Part shown: piece by piece, positions 10,076 through 21,243 of the stretch
Layout of the letters: every line of letters begins with the position of its first letter
Position numbering within the stretch: position 1 is the stretch's first letter
DNA from: Gordionus sp. m RMFG-2023
Taxonomy: Eukaryota > Nematomorpha > Gordioida > Chordodea > Parachordodidae
NCBI RefSeq assembly: GCF_954871325.1
Contig: NC_088777.1
Location: 47,097,366-47,161,365, forward strand
DNA length: 64,000 nucleotides
Reading direction: 5' to 3'
Notes under the pieces: generated by a model
Told to the model about the DNA's origin: nothing
Databases searched by the model: none
The model's input: the letters and a program-made list of their open reading frames with translations, nothing else
Position numbers and translations under genes: made by a program

Positions 10076-10763
10076 ATGGATCCGAATAATGCTCCGGGTG
10101 TGCGTAGAAGTTGGATTTGTGGGAATTATGAAGTGCTACTCATGGTGCGGCCCCATAGGATCGGGGGCAGGGGTCGGGGAAGCGGATGGAAGACGGTGTT
10201 ATCGCTGCCAGGAACGAGGGCATATTCAATATAGATGTACATGGAATCGGGAAAGGAGGGCAGATCGTAATCGGTCGGGACAAGCTCGAGCAAGGATGGC
10301 AGAGGTTTCAGCGAGGCCGATAGCGGCGATTGTGGGGGCTCGGACGGAGCGAGTAAGGAGCAGTGAATCGAGGCCGGTCGCAGAAATTACGAGAGCGAGC
10401 AGAGATGAAGAAAAGGGAGGCGGTGAATCAAGGCCGGTCGCAGAAATTGTGGGAACGAGGAGAGAGGAAGAAGAGGAGCAGCGTGAAGAGCGTCCAACAG
10501 CTAGCGTGGAATGGCCCATCGTTGATTTAACAGTTGAAGGCACAAACGAGAGGACGCAGGGAAACGGTATAACGAGAGGAGAGGATATCACGGCAGCCGA
10601 GCGTAAAGAAACTAGTCTAGGAGTGATTGGAACTGAAGAATGGAGGGATCTCGTGGCCGTTTTGGACGATGTTGATGAGCTGGAAGGCTGGTTGGATGTA
10701 ATGGTGGAGGATTCGGAATGGGGCAACCTCTGGGAGAAGGGGGTGGATGATCATCTTTGTTGA
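10076..10763 (+). pseudogene. CCHC zinc-knuckle (gag/nucleocapsid-like) ORF, right copy
   Basis: This plus-strand counterpart of the 5,989-6,696 ORF has an ATG at 10,076 (ATGGATCCG) that begins a frame broken by the roughly 29-bp deletion. A 224-codon frame from 10,089 carries the zinc knuckle CYRCQERGHIQYRC and the SRPVAEI repeats, and runs intact to DDHLC and a TGA that overlaps the LTR start. The tail is longer and less damaged than in the left copy. A nucleocapsid-like RNA-binding role is inferred from the CCHC box and the arginine-rich flank. Confidence 0.7.
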
Positions 10764-11099
10764 AGGGGGCGTGCTAAGGGAGCACTTATTAAGCTTAGCA
10801 CTAGAGTAGATAATGGCGTAATATATGAATAACAAGGAGTTGAATTAATAAATATTAAAAAAGAGTTGATTGACTTGTAATAAATAAAATAATAAATAAA
10901 CGGGATGAATTTGTAAAAAAACAAATCGCGAAAAGAAAAACAAACGATATTTATTATTATATAATATATTTTTTTATGTACAATATATATTTTATCGATT
11001 TTTATTGAAGAAAAAATAAAGAAACATTGAAGAAAAAATAATTAAAAATAAAGAAAAATAGAAAAAAATATAAATAGGGTTAATTAACGAAATTTAACA
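10758..11099 (+). repeat. Long terminal repeat (right copy)
   Basis: Begins TGTTGAAGGGGGCG and ends AAATTTAACA, the inverse of the left LTR. No primer-binding site follows it; the next base (11,100) is hAT sequence. The stretch GAAGAAAAAATAAAGAAACATTGAAG before its end holds short repeats that account for the length differences. Confidence 0.8.
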
Positions 11100-12950
11100 C
11101 TTTCGATCTATCAAAAATGGAGAATCCATGGATATTATTAGAATAATAGATACTGGAAAGCAAGAACTAGCCTTGCAAAATAGATCAAGACTAACGCTAA
11201 TAATTGACGCTATCCTGGTATGTGGCATCCAAGGTATCGCTCTTAGAGGTCATAGAGATAGCGGTGCGATATTTGATAATGAACAACAATAAAGATGGTA
11301 ACCTAAGGGCTATTCTCGAAATAGATCTCATGGAGATCCCATACTTAGAGAAAATTTATTAAATTGTCCTAAAAATGCGACCTACTTGAGCTCAATAATT
11401 CAGTATGAAATCATCGATGCCTACAATGAATTAATAGTGAAGAAAATTATTACAAATATCAATAAATCACCCTACTTTTCGGTCTTGGCTGATGAGACAA
11501 CAGATGTCTCTGGAGTAGAACAAATGTCTTTATGTGTGCGCTATATAAGCCTGGATGGTAAGCTTATAATTTTATTGATAATAAAAAAAATTATACATCA
11601 TAGGTGATATACAAATATTGGAAGAATTTTTACAATTTATACTTGTTGTGGATATGAGAGGGGAGGCTTTCGCCAAAACTATTTTTTTAAATTTAGAGAA
11701 ATAAGTTAAATTTAAATTTGATGCAAGGACAAGGTTATGATGGTGCTCCGGCTATGAGTGGCAAGCACATATTTTAAAAAAATATCCCTCCACTATATAT
11801 GTTCATTGTGCATCTCATTCGTTGAATGCAATATCCGATTCATGTGCTCTACCTTCTATACGCAATTCCATGGGTATTTTAACTTATAAAATAAATTAAA
11901 TATATTTTTAGCCATTATATCCAAAATTTATGATTTTTTTAAATATCCCAAACGGTCAGATGTTTTAAATCGAACTATATCAATGAATGCACCCGAAACA
12001 CATCATCAAAAATTTTTAAAAAATGTGCCCTACACGATGGGGTTTACGTCGTGATTCAGTTTCGGCATTTATAGAACTCAAAGAGATGATAAGAATATAT
12101 TTGATGAAATTACTAAATGGCAAGATAGTAATGTCGTCAGAAGCGATATCATTATTGAATTCAATTGATCAATCAGAGTTTATCATTGCTGCTAGTTACA
12201 TCAATAAATTATTTTCCTATAGTTCAATACTTTGTAGAAATCTACAAAAACCAAATTTAGATTTGGTTCAGGTAATTGATTTGGCAGAAAATATATATGA
12301 ACAGGTGGATAAAATAAGAACGAATATCGATGAATATTTTCATAATATTTATGTAGATATTGATTTGAAGGCTCAATTTTATGATATATCAATAATTAAA
12401 CCCGTCTAGCACCAAGGCAATTAATGAGATGAAATATAAATATTGGATCAACTGAAGATTATTATAAAATATCTATTTTTATCCCATTCTTGGACACTTT
12501 TTTATCACAAATAAAAGTACGATTTTTAGATAAAAAACAAGTCTTTGCAATTCTTAAAGTTTTATTGCCCAAAGATCCCTCCTCATTTTCTAATGCCACG
12601 ATTGATAAAATAAAATATTTAGCCAAATTTTATTCGTACGATATTGATTCGGAGATAAATTTAATCAGCGAATTTGAATTATGGTATAAATATTTATTAT
12701 GTTTAACTATTTTACCTGAGCATGCCATTGATGCGCTAAATCGTTGTAAAGATATCTTGAATAAATTTCCCAATATTTTGAAGTTATTTTATATTCTTGC
12801 ATGTTTGCCTATTACAACATGCACGAATGAAAGGACATTTTCAAACTTGAGAAGGCTGAAGACATTTTTACAAAGTAATATTTCAGAATCTTGGCTAAAT
12901 AACGATGAACAAAATTCTAGATGAATTGGCAACATCCACACGAAAATTAA
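11100..12950 (+). pseudogene. hAT transposase (DUF4371/dimerisation type), central and C-terminal part
   Basis: The plus-strand coding remnant continues the hAT interrupted at 4,955. Near 11,150-11,250 it shows the DTGKQELALQNR...ALRGHRDSGA pattern. At 11,386-11,607 a frame contains SVLADETTDVSGVEQMSLCVRY, the hallmark catalytic motif of this family. At 12,023-12,409 comes the insertion region, and at 12,490-12,924 the C-terminal dimerisation domain with TCTNERTFSNLRRLK. Frameshifts and stops separate the pieces. About 42 bases of the dimerisation domain are deleted near 12,900 compared with the inverted left copy. The transposase is not functional here. Confidence 0.85.
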
Positions 12951-13291
12951 AAATTACATTATAGTTATAGTGTTTAATAAACTTTTTGATAATATTGTAT
13001 TTGATAGAAGTTATAAAAACTTGTTTTTTAAATTATTTATTAGTCAATATTTTAAACACTAGTATTTTCAATAAAAAAAAATTTATTCTACTTATATTGT
13101 ATGAGAATTTAAGCAGAGGCTAGTTTTTAAATCAAATTTTAAATGTATACTTTATTTCAACTTTACATTTAAAAAAACTTTATTAAATATAACATACCTA
13201 ACTTAAAATAATAAAAAATAGGCTTGTTATATCATTAGGCACAAATTAGTAAATAAAAGTTAAAAATAGGAAAATCCTGGATACACCACTG
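11843..13291 (+). repeat. Right arm of outer hAT palindrome
   Basis: Reverse complement of 2,370-3,979; similarity begins at TGTGCTCTACCTTC and runs to the terminal CCACTG at 13,291. About 130 subterminal bases present in the left arm are deleted just inside the terminus (near 13,269). Confidence 0.8.
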
Positions 13292-14580
13292 GCTCCTAGA
13301 AATCAAATTTTAAAAAACAAAAAAAAGAGTTGAAGGCATGTATATATTTCATAAAGTTATTTTGGAAACTGTAAAACTGGGAGGATTTTGGATATTGCAA
13401 GTAGACCTAGAAGGAACTTATCCAGACAGATGAGAGAGAAATGAATTTAGATAAGCTAAACTTCACTTCAAATTAACCAAAGACAAAGCATTAAAGATTT
13501 GTATATTAATATTAGTTTTGGCTAAGTTTAAATCTCTCCATGACCTGAAAAAAGGTTGGCAGATATAATAACTAAATTTACTTTGGTTTACAAATAGCCC
13601 AGCAAGGAGTATTAAAAAAAATACAGGCTTACCTGAATATTTAATATAATAAAAATATGGCCCAACCTAAGTACCCAGGCCAGGCTTAGTGCCAGATCTG
13701 CAGGTCTTTGAGTAATAGTAACTGAATATTTACAATTATAATTTTTAAAAAGTTTTAAGTCATTAATTTTGATACTGTTCTTATAATTCAACAATTCTTT
13801 TTTATAATTTAAAAAATATTTATAAATATTATCATAACAAAATAGTTATAATATATATAACAGAACTTACACACACAATCTTGATTGTTCTTAGATTGGC
13901 ATTCTAAACAGGAATCTTTATTAAAAAAATTTTAGTTAGGATTTATAAGAATTTATATATTCATAACTATTTTAAACACTTTTAATTATAACTGAGTTTA
14001 GCGTTTAAATCATGTTAAGCACAATATATATAAAACAAATATATATTTAGAGGCATGTATAAATTACCCATAATATTGGAGCGACATATCGCACAATTTT
14101 CAGTTTGAACATCCCAGCTCCACATAGCAACACCATTCCATTTTTTTAGATGGAATATATTTTCATTTTCTGACATCCTATAGAAAATTAATCATTTGTT
14201 ACATTCAATGAAAGCTGACATATTATGATGACTAAGTGTCATAGAAAATTTTTTAAATATTCCTTTTACTTTCATCAAAGCGTAATTTTCCGTCAAGAAT
14301 TCTGATCAAATTATTGACAACAAAAAAGGTTATTTATTTCCAAAATATAAAAAATATTATGGAAAACCTTATTGAAAATGCTGATAAATCCTTTTTTAAT
14401 ATTAAAATGTGGCAAAAACATTTTCCTTAAGTTTTTTAACTTTAACATAATTCTTTTTAAGTTTTACAACTTTTGTAACAAGTTTTGAACACAACTTAAT
14501 TAATCAACCGTTTGTTAGCAACCAATTTTATACATCGAGTGGATATATCATTTATCCATTTTTAATTTTACCTGCAAAGC
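13292..14580. other. Intergenic DNA with a GACCTGCA-type repeat
   Basis: No gene found. Around 13,650-13,715 is a moderately GC-rich block (CCCAGGCCAGGCTTAGTGCCAGATCTGCAGGTCT). It resembles blocks at 16,490-16,740, 23,180-23,450, 26,050-26,170 and 50,800-50,890 and is probably one interspersed repeat family. The last few hundred bases are plain AT-rich sequence upstream of the Ly6-like gene. Confidence 0.4.
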
Positions 14581-15214
14581 ATGTTTTTAAAAGGTATCAT
14601 AATTTTAATCATTCTTAATCAAGCTTTTGGTAAAAAAATTAATATCTACACCGATTATTTATGTTGATTAATATATTAATCTATATTTTAAAGTTGCTGA
14701 ATCAATAAAATGTTATCAATGTAGTTCAGATGAACGACGTTCATCTGTAAAGGATGACTCTTATTGTGGTGCTTGGGGAAAATTTGATCCAGGTAGACAT
14801 GAACTTGTTGATTGCCAAAGTAACAAAGCCAACACACCAGGGTTATTTTGTTTAAAAGAAACACGTGAGAGTGCAGGAGGTTATATTTTATTAATCCTTA
14901 ATTATATAGCCAACATATTTTTTTTTACATGTAAGCTTAAATAATTGTTATAAGTAATATAGATTTATCTAATATTCTATGTATATTATATAAAAGTTTG
15001 GGGTCCATGGAAAACAGTTATACGACGATGTGCTGAAAAATCTAGCCAGGGTGTATCTGGTAGTTGTGAACAAAGTATAACAAATACAGGCATTCAAATA
15101 TACACTTGCTCATGCAATAATGATGGATGCAATGCTGCCTTACCCTCTATAACTCTTAAAACTTCCACTATTTTTATATTATTTATAATTTTTTTATTGA
15201 TATCTTTTTTATAA
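14581..15214 (+). CDS. GPI-anchored Ly6/quiver (sleepless)-like protein
   Basis: Three exons (14,581-14,629; 14,694-14,879; 14,997-15,214) join in phase to about 150 codons. Exon 1 is a signal peptide (MFLKGIIILIILNQAFG). The mature part starts with a cysteine-rich Ly6 fold: IKCYQCSS, then SYCGAWGKFD, VDCQ, LFCLKETRE, VIRRCAEK, and the closing TCSCNNDGCN motif diagnostic of the superfamily. A strongly hydrophobic tail (IFILFIIFLLISFL) runs to the TAA, as expected for a GPI-anchor signal. The spacing with a central VIRRCA fits the insect quiver/sleepless branch, whose members modulate ion channels at the cell surface; that role here is inference. Both introns (64 and 117 bp) have GT...AG ends. 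It converges with the RWDD2-like gene 326 bp downstream. Confidence 0.85.
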
Positions 15215-15540
15215 AATGCTCCATTTTTGTACAACATTTTGTAGTGCTTAATACTTTATATTTATTAAGTTACTGTACATTTACAATCACCTTTATGATA
15301 CCAAATTTTTTATAAAATCAATCAAAAAATTATTATGCATCATATCAAATAATCTCAAATTTTTTTAAATAACTTTATTGATATAAATATTAATTTATGT
15401 GATATATAAATTAAAGGCCTGAATATTTAAGATATAAACAACTTATATCATTTTATGTATATTTTACATATATTCAAATATATATTATTTTTCATATAAA
15501 ATATATATAATATCACTAATTTATTTTTTTATGTTAAATT

Positions 15541-17530
15541 TTAAATATTAAACAATATACAAAAAATGTGTTCACAGCCATGGGTCTTAAGATACAAAGA
15601 AAATTTCCCCATATCCTGATGCCTACTATTTCTTTGTTTATTATTATCAAATATTTGAGTCTCAGAACCGATTTCAAAACCATCATATTTTGTATCAGAT
15701 AATACAATTTCCTTGAAACCCTCAAACTTTTTGTCATATCTGAAATTATCTTTTGACAAAAAATGTTTTTTGTTATCGATGATTGATATTTCTTCTTCAT
15801 GTTTAAGCATTATTTTTTTCCAAGTTAACCGCTTAACAGCATTCCAAAAAATTTGACAAGATGTGGTAAGACCTTCAATGCAAATTATACCTGGTTTTCC
15901 AGGTAAAACAAAACCAGTTAAATCATTTTCTTGGGCTGTTTGTAGTAAAAACTTTCGCTTGGAGGGGTTGTAAATGTGATGACTATATATCCAATAACGA
16001 GAATAAGTTGTAGGATTTGATGGGGTTTGAAATGAATTTTGGATGGGGTTTGATGATAAAGGGTTCTTTTAATAAAATTATTTTTTAAGGATTATAGATT
16101 TTGTTAAATTGCAATAATTTCAAAATTATCAATGAAAAAATTTTGAATGATAGAATTTTTTAAAAATGAAATTAGGTATGCATAATTCCTCATATTTGAT
16201 TGCGAATACTAATGCATAAACACCTTAGGATTGAAATATAAGTTTTTTCTAATAATATTATAGAGAAGAAATATAAAAAAATATTAAGTATGAGTTAAGT
16301 GTAGGATTTAGAGACATGAAAGTCCATCTATAATCAAAATCATGCTTGGCTTTGGTTTTAAATTTAAATCAGCCTAATAATTAAGCCAAGCTTTTCCATA
16401 CAAATAAACTTAAAAGGACAAAATAAATGTTATCTATTTTATTAATATAAAATGATAATTAAAATTTCTCAGAAATTATGACCAAAGACCTGGGGGCCCA
16501 GTCCTAAGCCCAGGTACATGAACCAAGCCAATTTTAATTTTTTTAATACCGTACTCAGACCTTAAAAAAATTTTATAACACCTGGCCTGGGCCTAAACAA
16601 AATTTGTTTTTCTAAGCAAAATTTTTTAAATTGCCCTTATTATTTATAAAAATAAATATAATGTATTTTAAAAAATCTAGGCCAGGTCTTAAAATATAAC
16701 CAAAGGCTGGGATGTACCTTGGCAGGTCTCTGATTATGACAAAATTATTAGTAATTTTTATTTTATTTAACTTTATAAAAATATAGATTTTTTTCTATTA
16801 AAAATTTTTAAATTAAATTGGGTTTAATTTTTTTTAAAATAGGACAGGCTTCAATTAAAAAATGGGGATGGACTGGGCCAAAAAAATTTTAATTTATAGA
16901 ACTTTCATGTAGCATTAATAACAAATTAGTATATTATCACACCAATGTATTTATGCACTGAGCAACTGTTAAATTCCAGGTATCGTCATGTTAATAAGTA
17001 TATTTAAAAAAACCAGCTATTTTTCAATTTTCAAATACTTAACAATCGATTTAATTAAATTATGAATAATATATAAATTTTAGAAATAAATTCAATATTT
17101 TTACAACCTCCTCTAACCCATTAATTATTTCATCATTTAGGAAGTCCTGTATAAATTGGATCATATTAGAAATACGCAGTTCACCACTATTGCTTTTGCT
17201 TAAATATTTATTTAAGTTGATTAATTTTTGGTTCAAGATTTGTTGTTTATTCTTGGTTATATCATTTGTAAATATAGATATTACAGGATTAGAATCGCCT
17301 AAGGGGTATGTTTTTGGATACTCAACAAAAATTTCATATTTAATCTGCCTTAAAGTTTTATATAATTTTATGATAGATAATAATACTTTATCCCCATTAA
17401 ATTTTAAATTATAAGATGGTAACATATTATTTAGAGAGTTTTCCTTTGGAAATATAAATTCTTCTTTATACATGTTTTTAATCATATCTATTTCTTGCAT
17501 TTGCAGAATATAATTTTCATCAGACATCAT
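15541..17530 (-). CDS. RWDD2: RWDD2-like protein (RWD domain + DUF1115)
   Basis: There are two exons on the minus strand. Exon 1 is 17,530-17,105 (142 codons, ATG at 17,530). Exon 2 is 16,065-15,541 (174 codons plus stop). Both junctions are phase 0 with GT and AG ends. Exon 1 is an RWD domain: an EIDMIKNMY start, the YPKTYPLGDSNP turn, and a C-terminal helix with the family's SNMIQFIQDFL. Exon 2 opens with a Ser/Pro/Asn-rich linker, then SRYWIYSHHIYNPSKRK and TGFVLPGKPGIICIEG, the core of the C-terminal DUF1115 domain. It ends with FSLYLKTHGCEHIFCILF. The total of 316 residues is close to RWDD2A/B. The family is conserved in animals but its biochemical role is poorly known. The single intron carries repeats. 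Confidence 0.85.
16470..16890. repeat. Interspersed repeat in the RWDD2-like intron
   Basis: Two GC-richer ends (16,485-16,530 with CCTGGGGGCCCAGTCCTAAGCCCAGG, and 16,675-16,740 with GGCAGGTCTCTG) flank AT-rich DNA. The motifs recur at 13.65, 23.2, 26.1 and 50.8 kb. It has no coding capacity and is probably a short non-autonomous transposon. Confidence 0.4.
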
Positions 17531-17628
17531 GTTAAAAACATGTGTTTTGTGAAAAGCCGTACTTATAAAGGTATGAAATAAAAAATATAGTAATGATGTA
17601 TAGCCTTAAACGTTATTAATTTTTAAGT

Positions 17629-17837
17629 GATTTATTAAAATACTTGATAACGTTGAATTTTATCCTTATATACAAAATAATTTGATGATTTTGAGTATTG
17701 TCTGTGGTCTATTAGTACGTAAATCACAACCAGGTAGTATATTCGAATCTAGTAAAGGTCATGTATATTTTTTAAGCCAACTTGGTGGATATCTTCTTGG
17801 AGGGATAATATTTAATAGATCAGACTTGACCATATAA
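17629..17837 (+). other. Open stretch of unknown status upstream of the RWDD2-like gene
   Basis: One plus-strand frame stays open for about 68 codons and reads sensibly (MILSIVCGLLVRKSQPGS, then YFLSQLGGYLLGG) before a TAA. It has two hydrophobic patches and lies divergently from the RWDD2-like start 100 bp away. No family is recognised. It might be an exon of a small membrane protein or a chance frame. Confidence 0.2.
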
Positions 17838-18828
17838 TTTTGCTAATGTATATTAATAAATAAATGGATCTTTTGCATGTTAACAAATTTTAGTAGTTGT
17901 TTAGCAAGCTAACTAATATCATTATCCTAAAAAAATCTGTAAATAAAAAGTAATAAATTACAAAGGAAACCTATCTTATAATATCATTTTACTATAATTT
18001 TATTTTCTATGAGAAATAAATAAATAAAATGAAAATTTACATATAATATTTAGACCGCCTTCTTTTTTTTTGAATAGCATGGGACGCGTTCTTTTTTCAC
18101 AAGGTAATAGAAAAAGACATTTTTCTAAGGTAACGAGTGACGCGTTTCCTTTTTGAAGTAAGGTTTATAGGACTAATTTTTATATATAATTTCTTACATA
18201 TGTTAATCATTTGGAAAGTCTGCTCGCTTTAGACATATCCGTTTTTCCCTAAAAATTATAAAATCGCTTTATAGTGTGCTTTTAACAAAATATTATGGAC
18301 ATGTTCAAATCTCAGCAATAAAACAAAATTATCTGAAGTTTATATTTCAACAAGAAGTCACGTAACGATTTATATAATATATATTATATAGCTCTTATGT
18401 GAAAGATTAAAATGTTCGGCCTGATTATAGCTTTTGAAATATTATATACCATATAAAAAAAATTCTTGAGCAAAAAGGAACCTTTAAGAAAGTTTGTTAT
18501 ATGGAAAAATAATAAACAAAATACCAATTTTATTAACTAAAAAATACTCACAAAGTTGAAAAAAAATAGAAATGTGCGATGTGCCTAAAATGGGACAATC
18601 AAATTGAAATTTTTATGAATTTCTTTATTTTCTTATCGCTTTAATTTTTTTTATACCTTTACAATCTCCAGGGGCTCAAAATTTTCTTTTTAAAAATTAT
18701 TTTCCAAATGATCTGTTTTAGTTAACATTTTCGGAAAGACCATTTTTTGCGTATAAAAAAAATCAAAATTTCGGGGGCTTTTCAAATGTTTCTAAGGGCT
18801 CGAGCCCCTGAGCCACCTCTCCCAGTTA
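17838..18828. other. Intergenic AT-rich DNA with ACGCGTT repeat fragments
   Basis: No gene seen. Short blocks with GGGACGCGTTC (18,080) and GTGACGCGTTTCC (18,140) resemble CGCGTTAC motifs at 50,570-50,590, suggesting fragments of a repeat family. Confidence 0.35.
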
Positions 18829-19231
18829 CTCTAATGCAGGGTTTCGAACCGTTTAGTATAACGGTTCGGTTCGTTCCGGTTTTTAATTTAAAATTTTATA
18901 AAGGTTTTGTTCCATTTCGGTTTTTTAAAAAAAAATCATATCGGTTCGGTTCGGTTCGGTTTATAATTTATAACGGTTCTTTTCGGTTTGTTCCGGTTTT
19001 TATAAATTTAATTTTAAAAAAAATTAATCATTAACCATGTATTTAATTTTAGAGAAAAATCTTTTTAGTTTATAATTTCTTATTTAATTTATCCATGATA
19101 AACTAATAGATATTTTTATTAAATTTAGGAAATATAAATTAGACAAATTATTATTTTTTATTTCATAAATAAATAAGATAAAAACAAACATGCATAAATA
19201 CAATAATGAATAAAATAATATGTATAGTATA

Positions 19232-21130
19232 CTATTTAGGTTTAAAAAGAGAATTCGAACGGATAACTAAAATATTTTCTAATATTTCAGGATTTAATTT
19301 AGTTCTCTGCGCAGAGAGTATAAACTTAAGGTTTGAAAATGCTCTTTCTACGGAGACCTGCGTAGCTGGAACTGCTAGCACAGTTATAGCTAACTTATAA
19401 AGTTCTGGCATACTATTCTTTACATTTTCCCAATAATTCAAAAGATTAGTATCTTTTTCGAATCTCTCTATATTATCAAATGACCGAATTATATATTCTA
19501 TTTCTATACATTTATTATAATTTTCTATGCCCCGAGAATTATTCTTATTAAGACTTTCATGCGACTTTAATAAATCTTCAAAATCATCATCTAAATTATC
19601 CTTCGATTACGAATACGTAGGCATAGTATTTAGAATTTCAATATTCTGATTATTTAGATTTTGTATCAAGTTCCAAGTTTTACAAAGATGTTTTCTGGCG
19701 ATATCTCTTTCTTCAAAAGTTAAAAATACATTATATCTAGGGTCGAGATAAATAGCAGAGCAAAAAACTTCATTTTTGAAATTTATTTCTCATGCTTTCA
19801 TCGTAGAAACTAAAAGTCTGGCAAATGGAATGTCTACTTTACTCGTTTGCATGAGACATTTGATCCACGCAGCATAAAAATCGCTCATTTGTCAATTGTT
19901 CACTTTGTAAATATTTTGTCAAAACATAAGCTGGATATAAAGCTTATAATATGTCACTAATTATTTTCCATTCATTCTCTGATAAACATTTTTCGCGATC
20001 GCTTTGGAGCGATATTTCTTGGCAAAAGCTTTTTAACTCTAGTAATCTCTCCAACATTAAAAAGATAGAATTCCATCTTGTGCAACAATCTATTAGTGGT
20101 TTTTTCAAATTTAATTTTGAGAGAATAGCCATTGTTGTCTGATTTCTTATTTTTTTGCAGATGTTTCTTGCTTTATTTATAATGACAATTTCATTTGAAT
20201 ATTTAATGCAATCATTAATTGCTAATTGAAATGTATGTTTAGCACATCTAATACCTATTAATATGGATCTGGCATTTGATGCAAGATTAATATTTTTAAT
20301 ATTAAGTTCTTTATTTTCATCATGAATTATATCATTATTATTTAAATCATCATTCTATATCATTATTTTTTAAATCATCATTAAATAATCGTTACGGTCA
20401 TCATCTTCTAATCATATTTGCTGCATTATCGGTGGTTATTGTGTAAATCTGCTCAATTTTTATTTCATATTCTTTTAGAACATCTAGAATAATTTTTTTA
20501 AGATATTCTGATGTGTGTCGTTCTTTAATCACTTTCATGCATAGAGTCCTTAATTTTATTTTTCCGTTATTTATAAATTGAATATTGATCCCCAATATGG
20601 ACCTATCATATCTAGTTGCTATATCTAATTTTAACGAAATAAGTTTTTGATATACTTCCTTTTTTATATCCGAAAAATCTAACGCCATTTTTTTAATATT
20701 ATTGCGTATATTTTCCGAATTGATAGTTAAATTTCCACCCAATCCTATAATTATTGGATCTATATTATTTCGAAATGCTTTGTCGTCAATTTATTTTTTT
20801 TTGGCCTACCGTGAACTGTTATTAGCTCGGTGCAGGAGGGGATTAAAGTTTCTTTATTTATATTGATTTGTATTGTAGTAGTGTTGGACTTAAAAGCATT
20901 TTGGATTGTATTATACTGGTGTGCAGTTTTCGTTATAAAGTTAAATTTTCTTTCTTTTTTCTTAAAAATTTGAATTCCCTATTGTGGAATCTTTCTATAT
21001 GTCGTTCAAGATTTGTAGAATGGTCCCCAGTTAAGACCTTTCCACAATCTTCTATTTTACAAATAGATTGATTTTTTATGATATCTAATTTAAAATAGGA
21101 ACGTACAGGATTTGACTTTTCCCGAACCAT
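19232..21130 (-). pseudogene. hAT transposase (BED zinc finger to dimerisation domain), broken
   Basis: On the minus strand, in order: 21,130-20,933 is a BED-type zinc finger (CKIEDC...HSTNLERHIERFH). 20,742-20,401 is the catalytic start with DIATRYDRSILGINIQF (first Asp) and TITTDNAANM (second Asp). 20,132-19,944 contains the DCCTRWNSIFLMLERLLEL helix bundle motif. 19,441-19,232 is the C-terminal dimerisation domain with VPATQVSVERAFSNLKFILS. The blocks lie in different frames separated by stops, so the gene is disabled, but block order and spacing are those of an intact hAT transposase. A closely similar C-terminus occurs at 59,457-59,861. Confidence 0.85.
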
Positions 21131-21243
21131 TTAATAGATAACTAAAAAGCTATATGATGGTAGATGAAAATCTTTTATTATATAAATAGAATAAATAAAA
21201 AAGCTTAATAGAAACAATTTTACCTTCTTTTTATTTTTTTAAA

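Larger units (their letters stand above)
9638..11099. repeat. Right arm of inner palindrome
   Basis: Inverse copy of 5,615-7,118, running outward from leader through CCHC ORF to LTR on the plus strand. It begins exactly where NS5 similarity ends and finishes exactly at the LTR terminal CA at 11,099, where hAT sequence resumes. A small open frame beginning ATGTCAAAA (right arm about 9,699) is conserved in both arms, but no function is recognised for it. Confidence 0.85.
2370..13291 (+). mobile_element. Composite palindromic hAT element carrying a retrotransposon/virus chimera
   Basis: The outer ends are imperfect terminal inverted repeats: CAGTGGCGTATCCAGGATTTT at 2370, and the inverse of CAGTGGTGTATCCAGGATTTT ending at 13,291. 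The plus-strand hAT order is a TTF-type zinc-finger region (about 4,590-4,955), a foreign insertion (about 4,956-11,099), then the DUF4371-like catalytic part and dimerisation domain (11,100-12,950). The left end (2,370-3,979) is an inverted copy of the 3' end, so the element carries two 3' ends and no recognisable 5' end. The flanking octamers (ATGTTTAG left, GCTCCTAG right) do not match, so no clean 8-bp target duplication is visible. Multiple frameshifts and stops make it inactive. Confidence 0.8.

Noticed and set aside
2370..13291. Whole palindrome as a sequencing or assembly artefact
   Set aside because: The arms differ by many substitutions and by indels of 11 to 130 bases in both directions, which a read-level hairpin artefact would not produce. 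Spanning reads would still be worth having.
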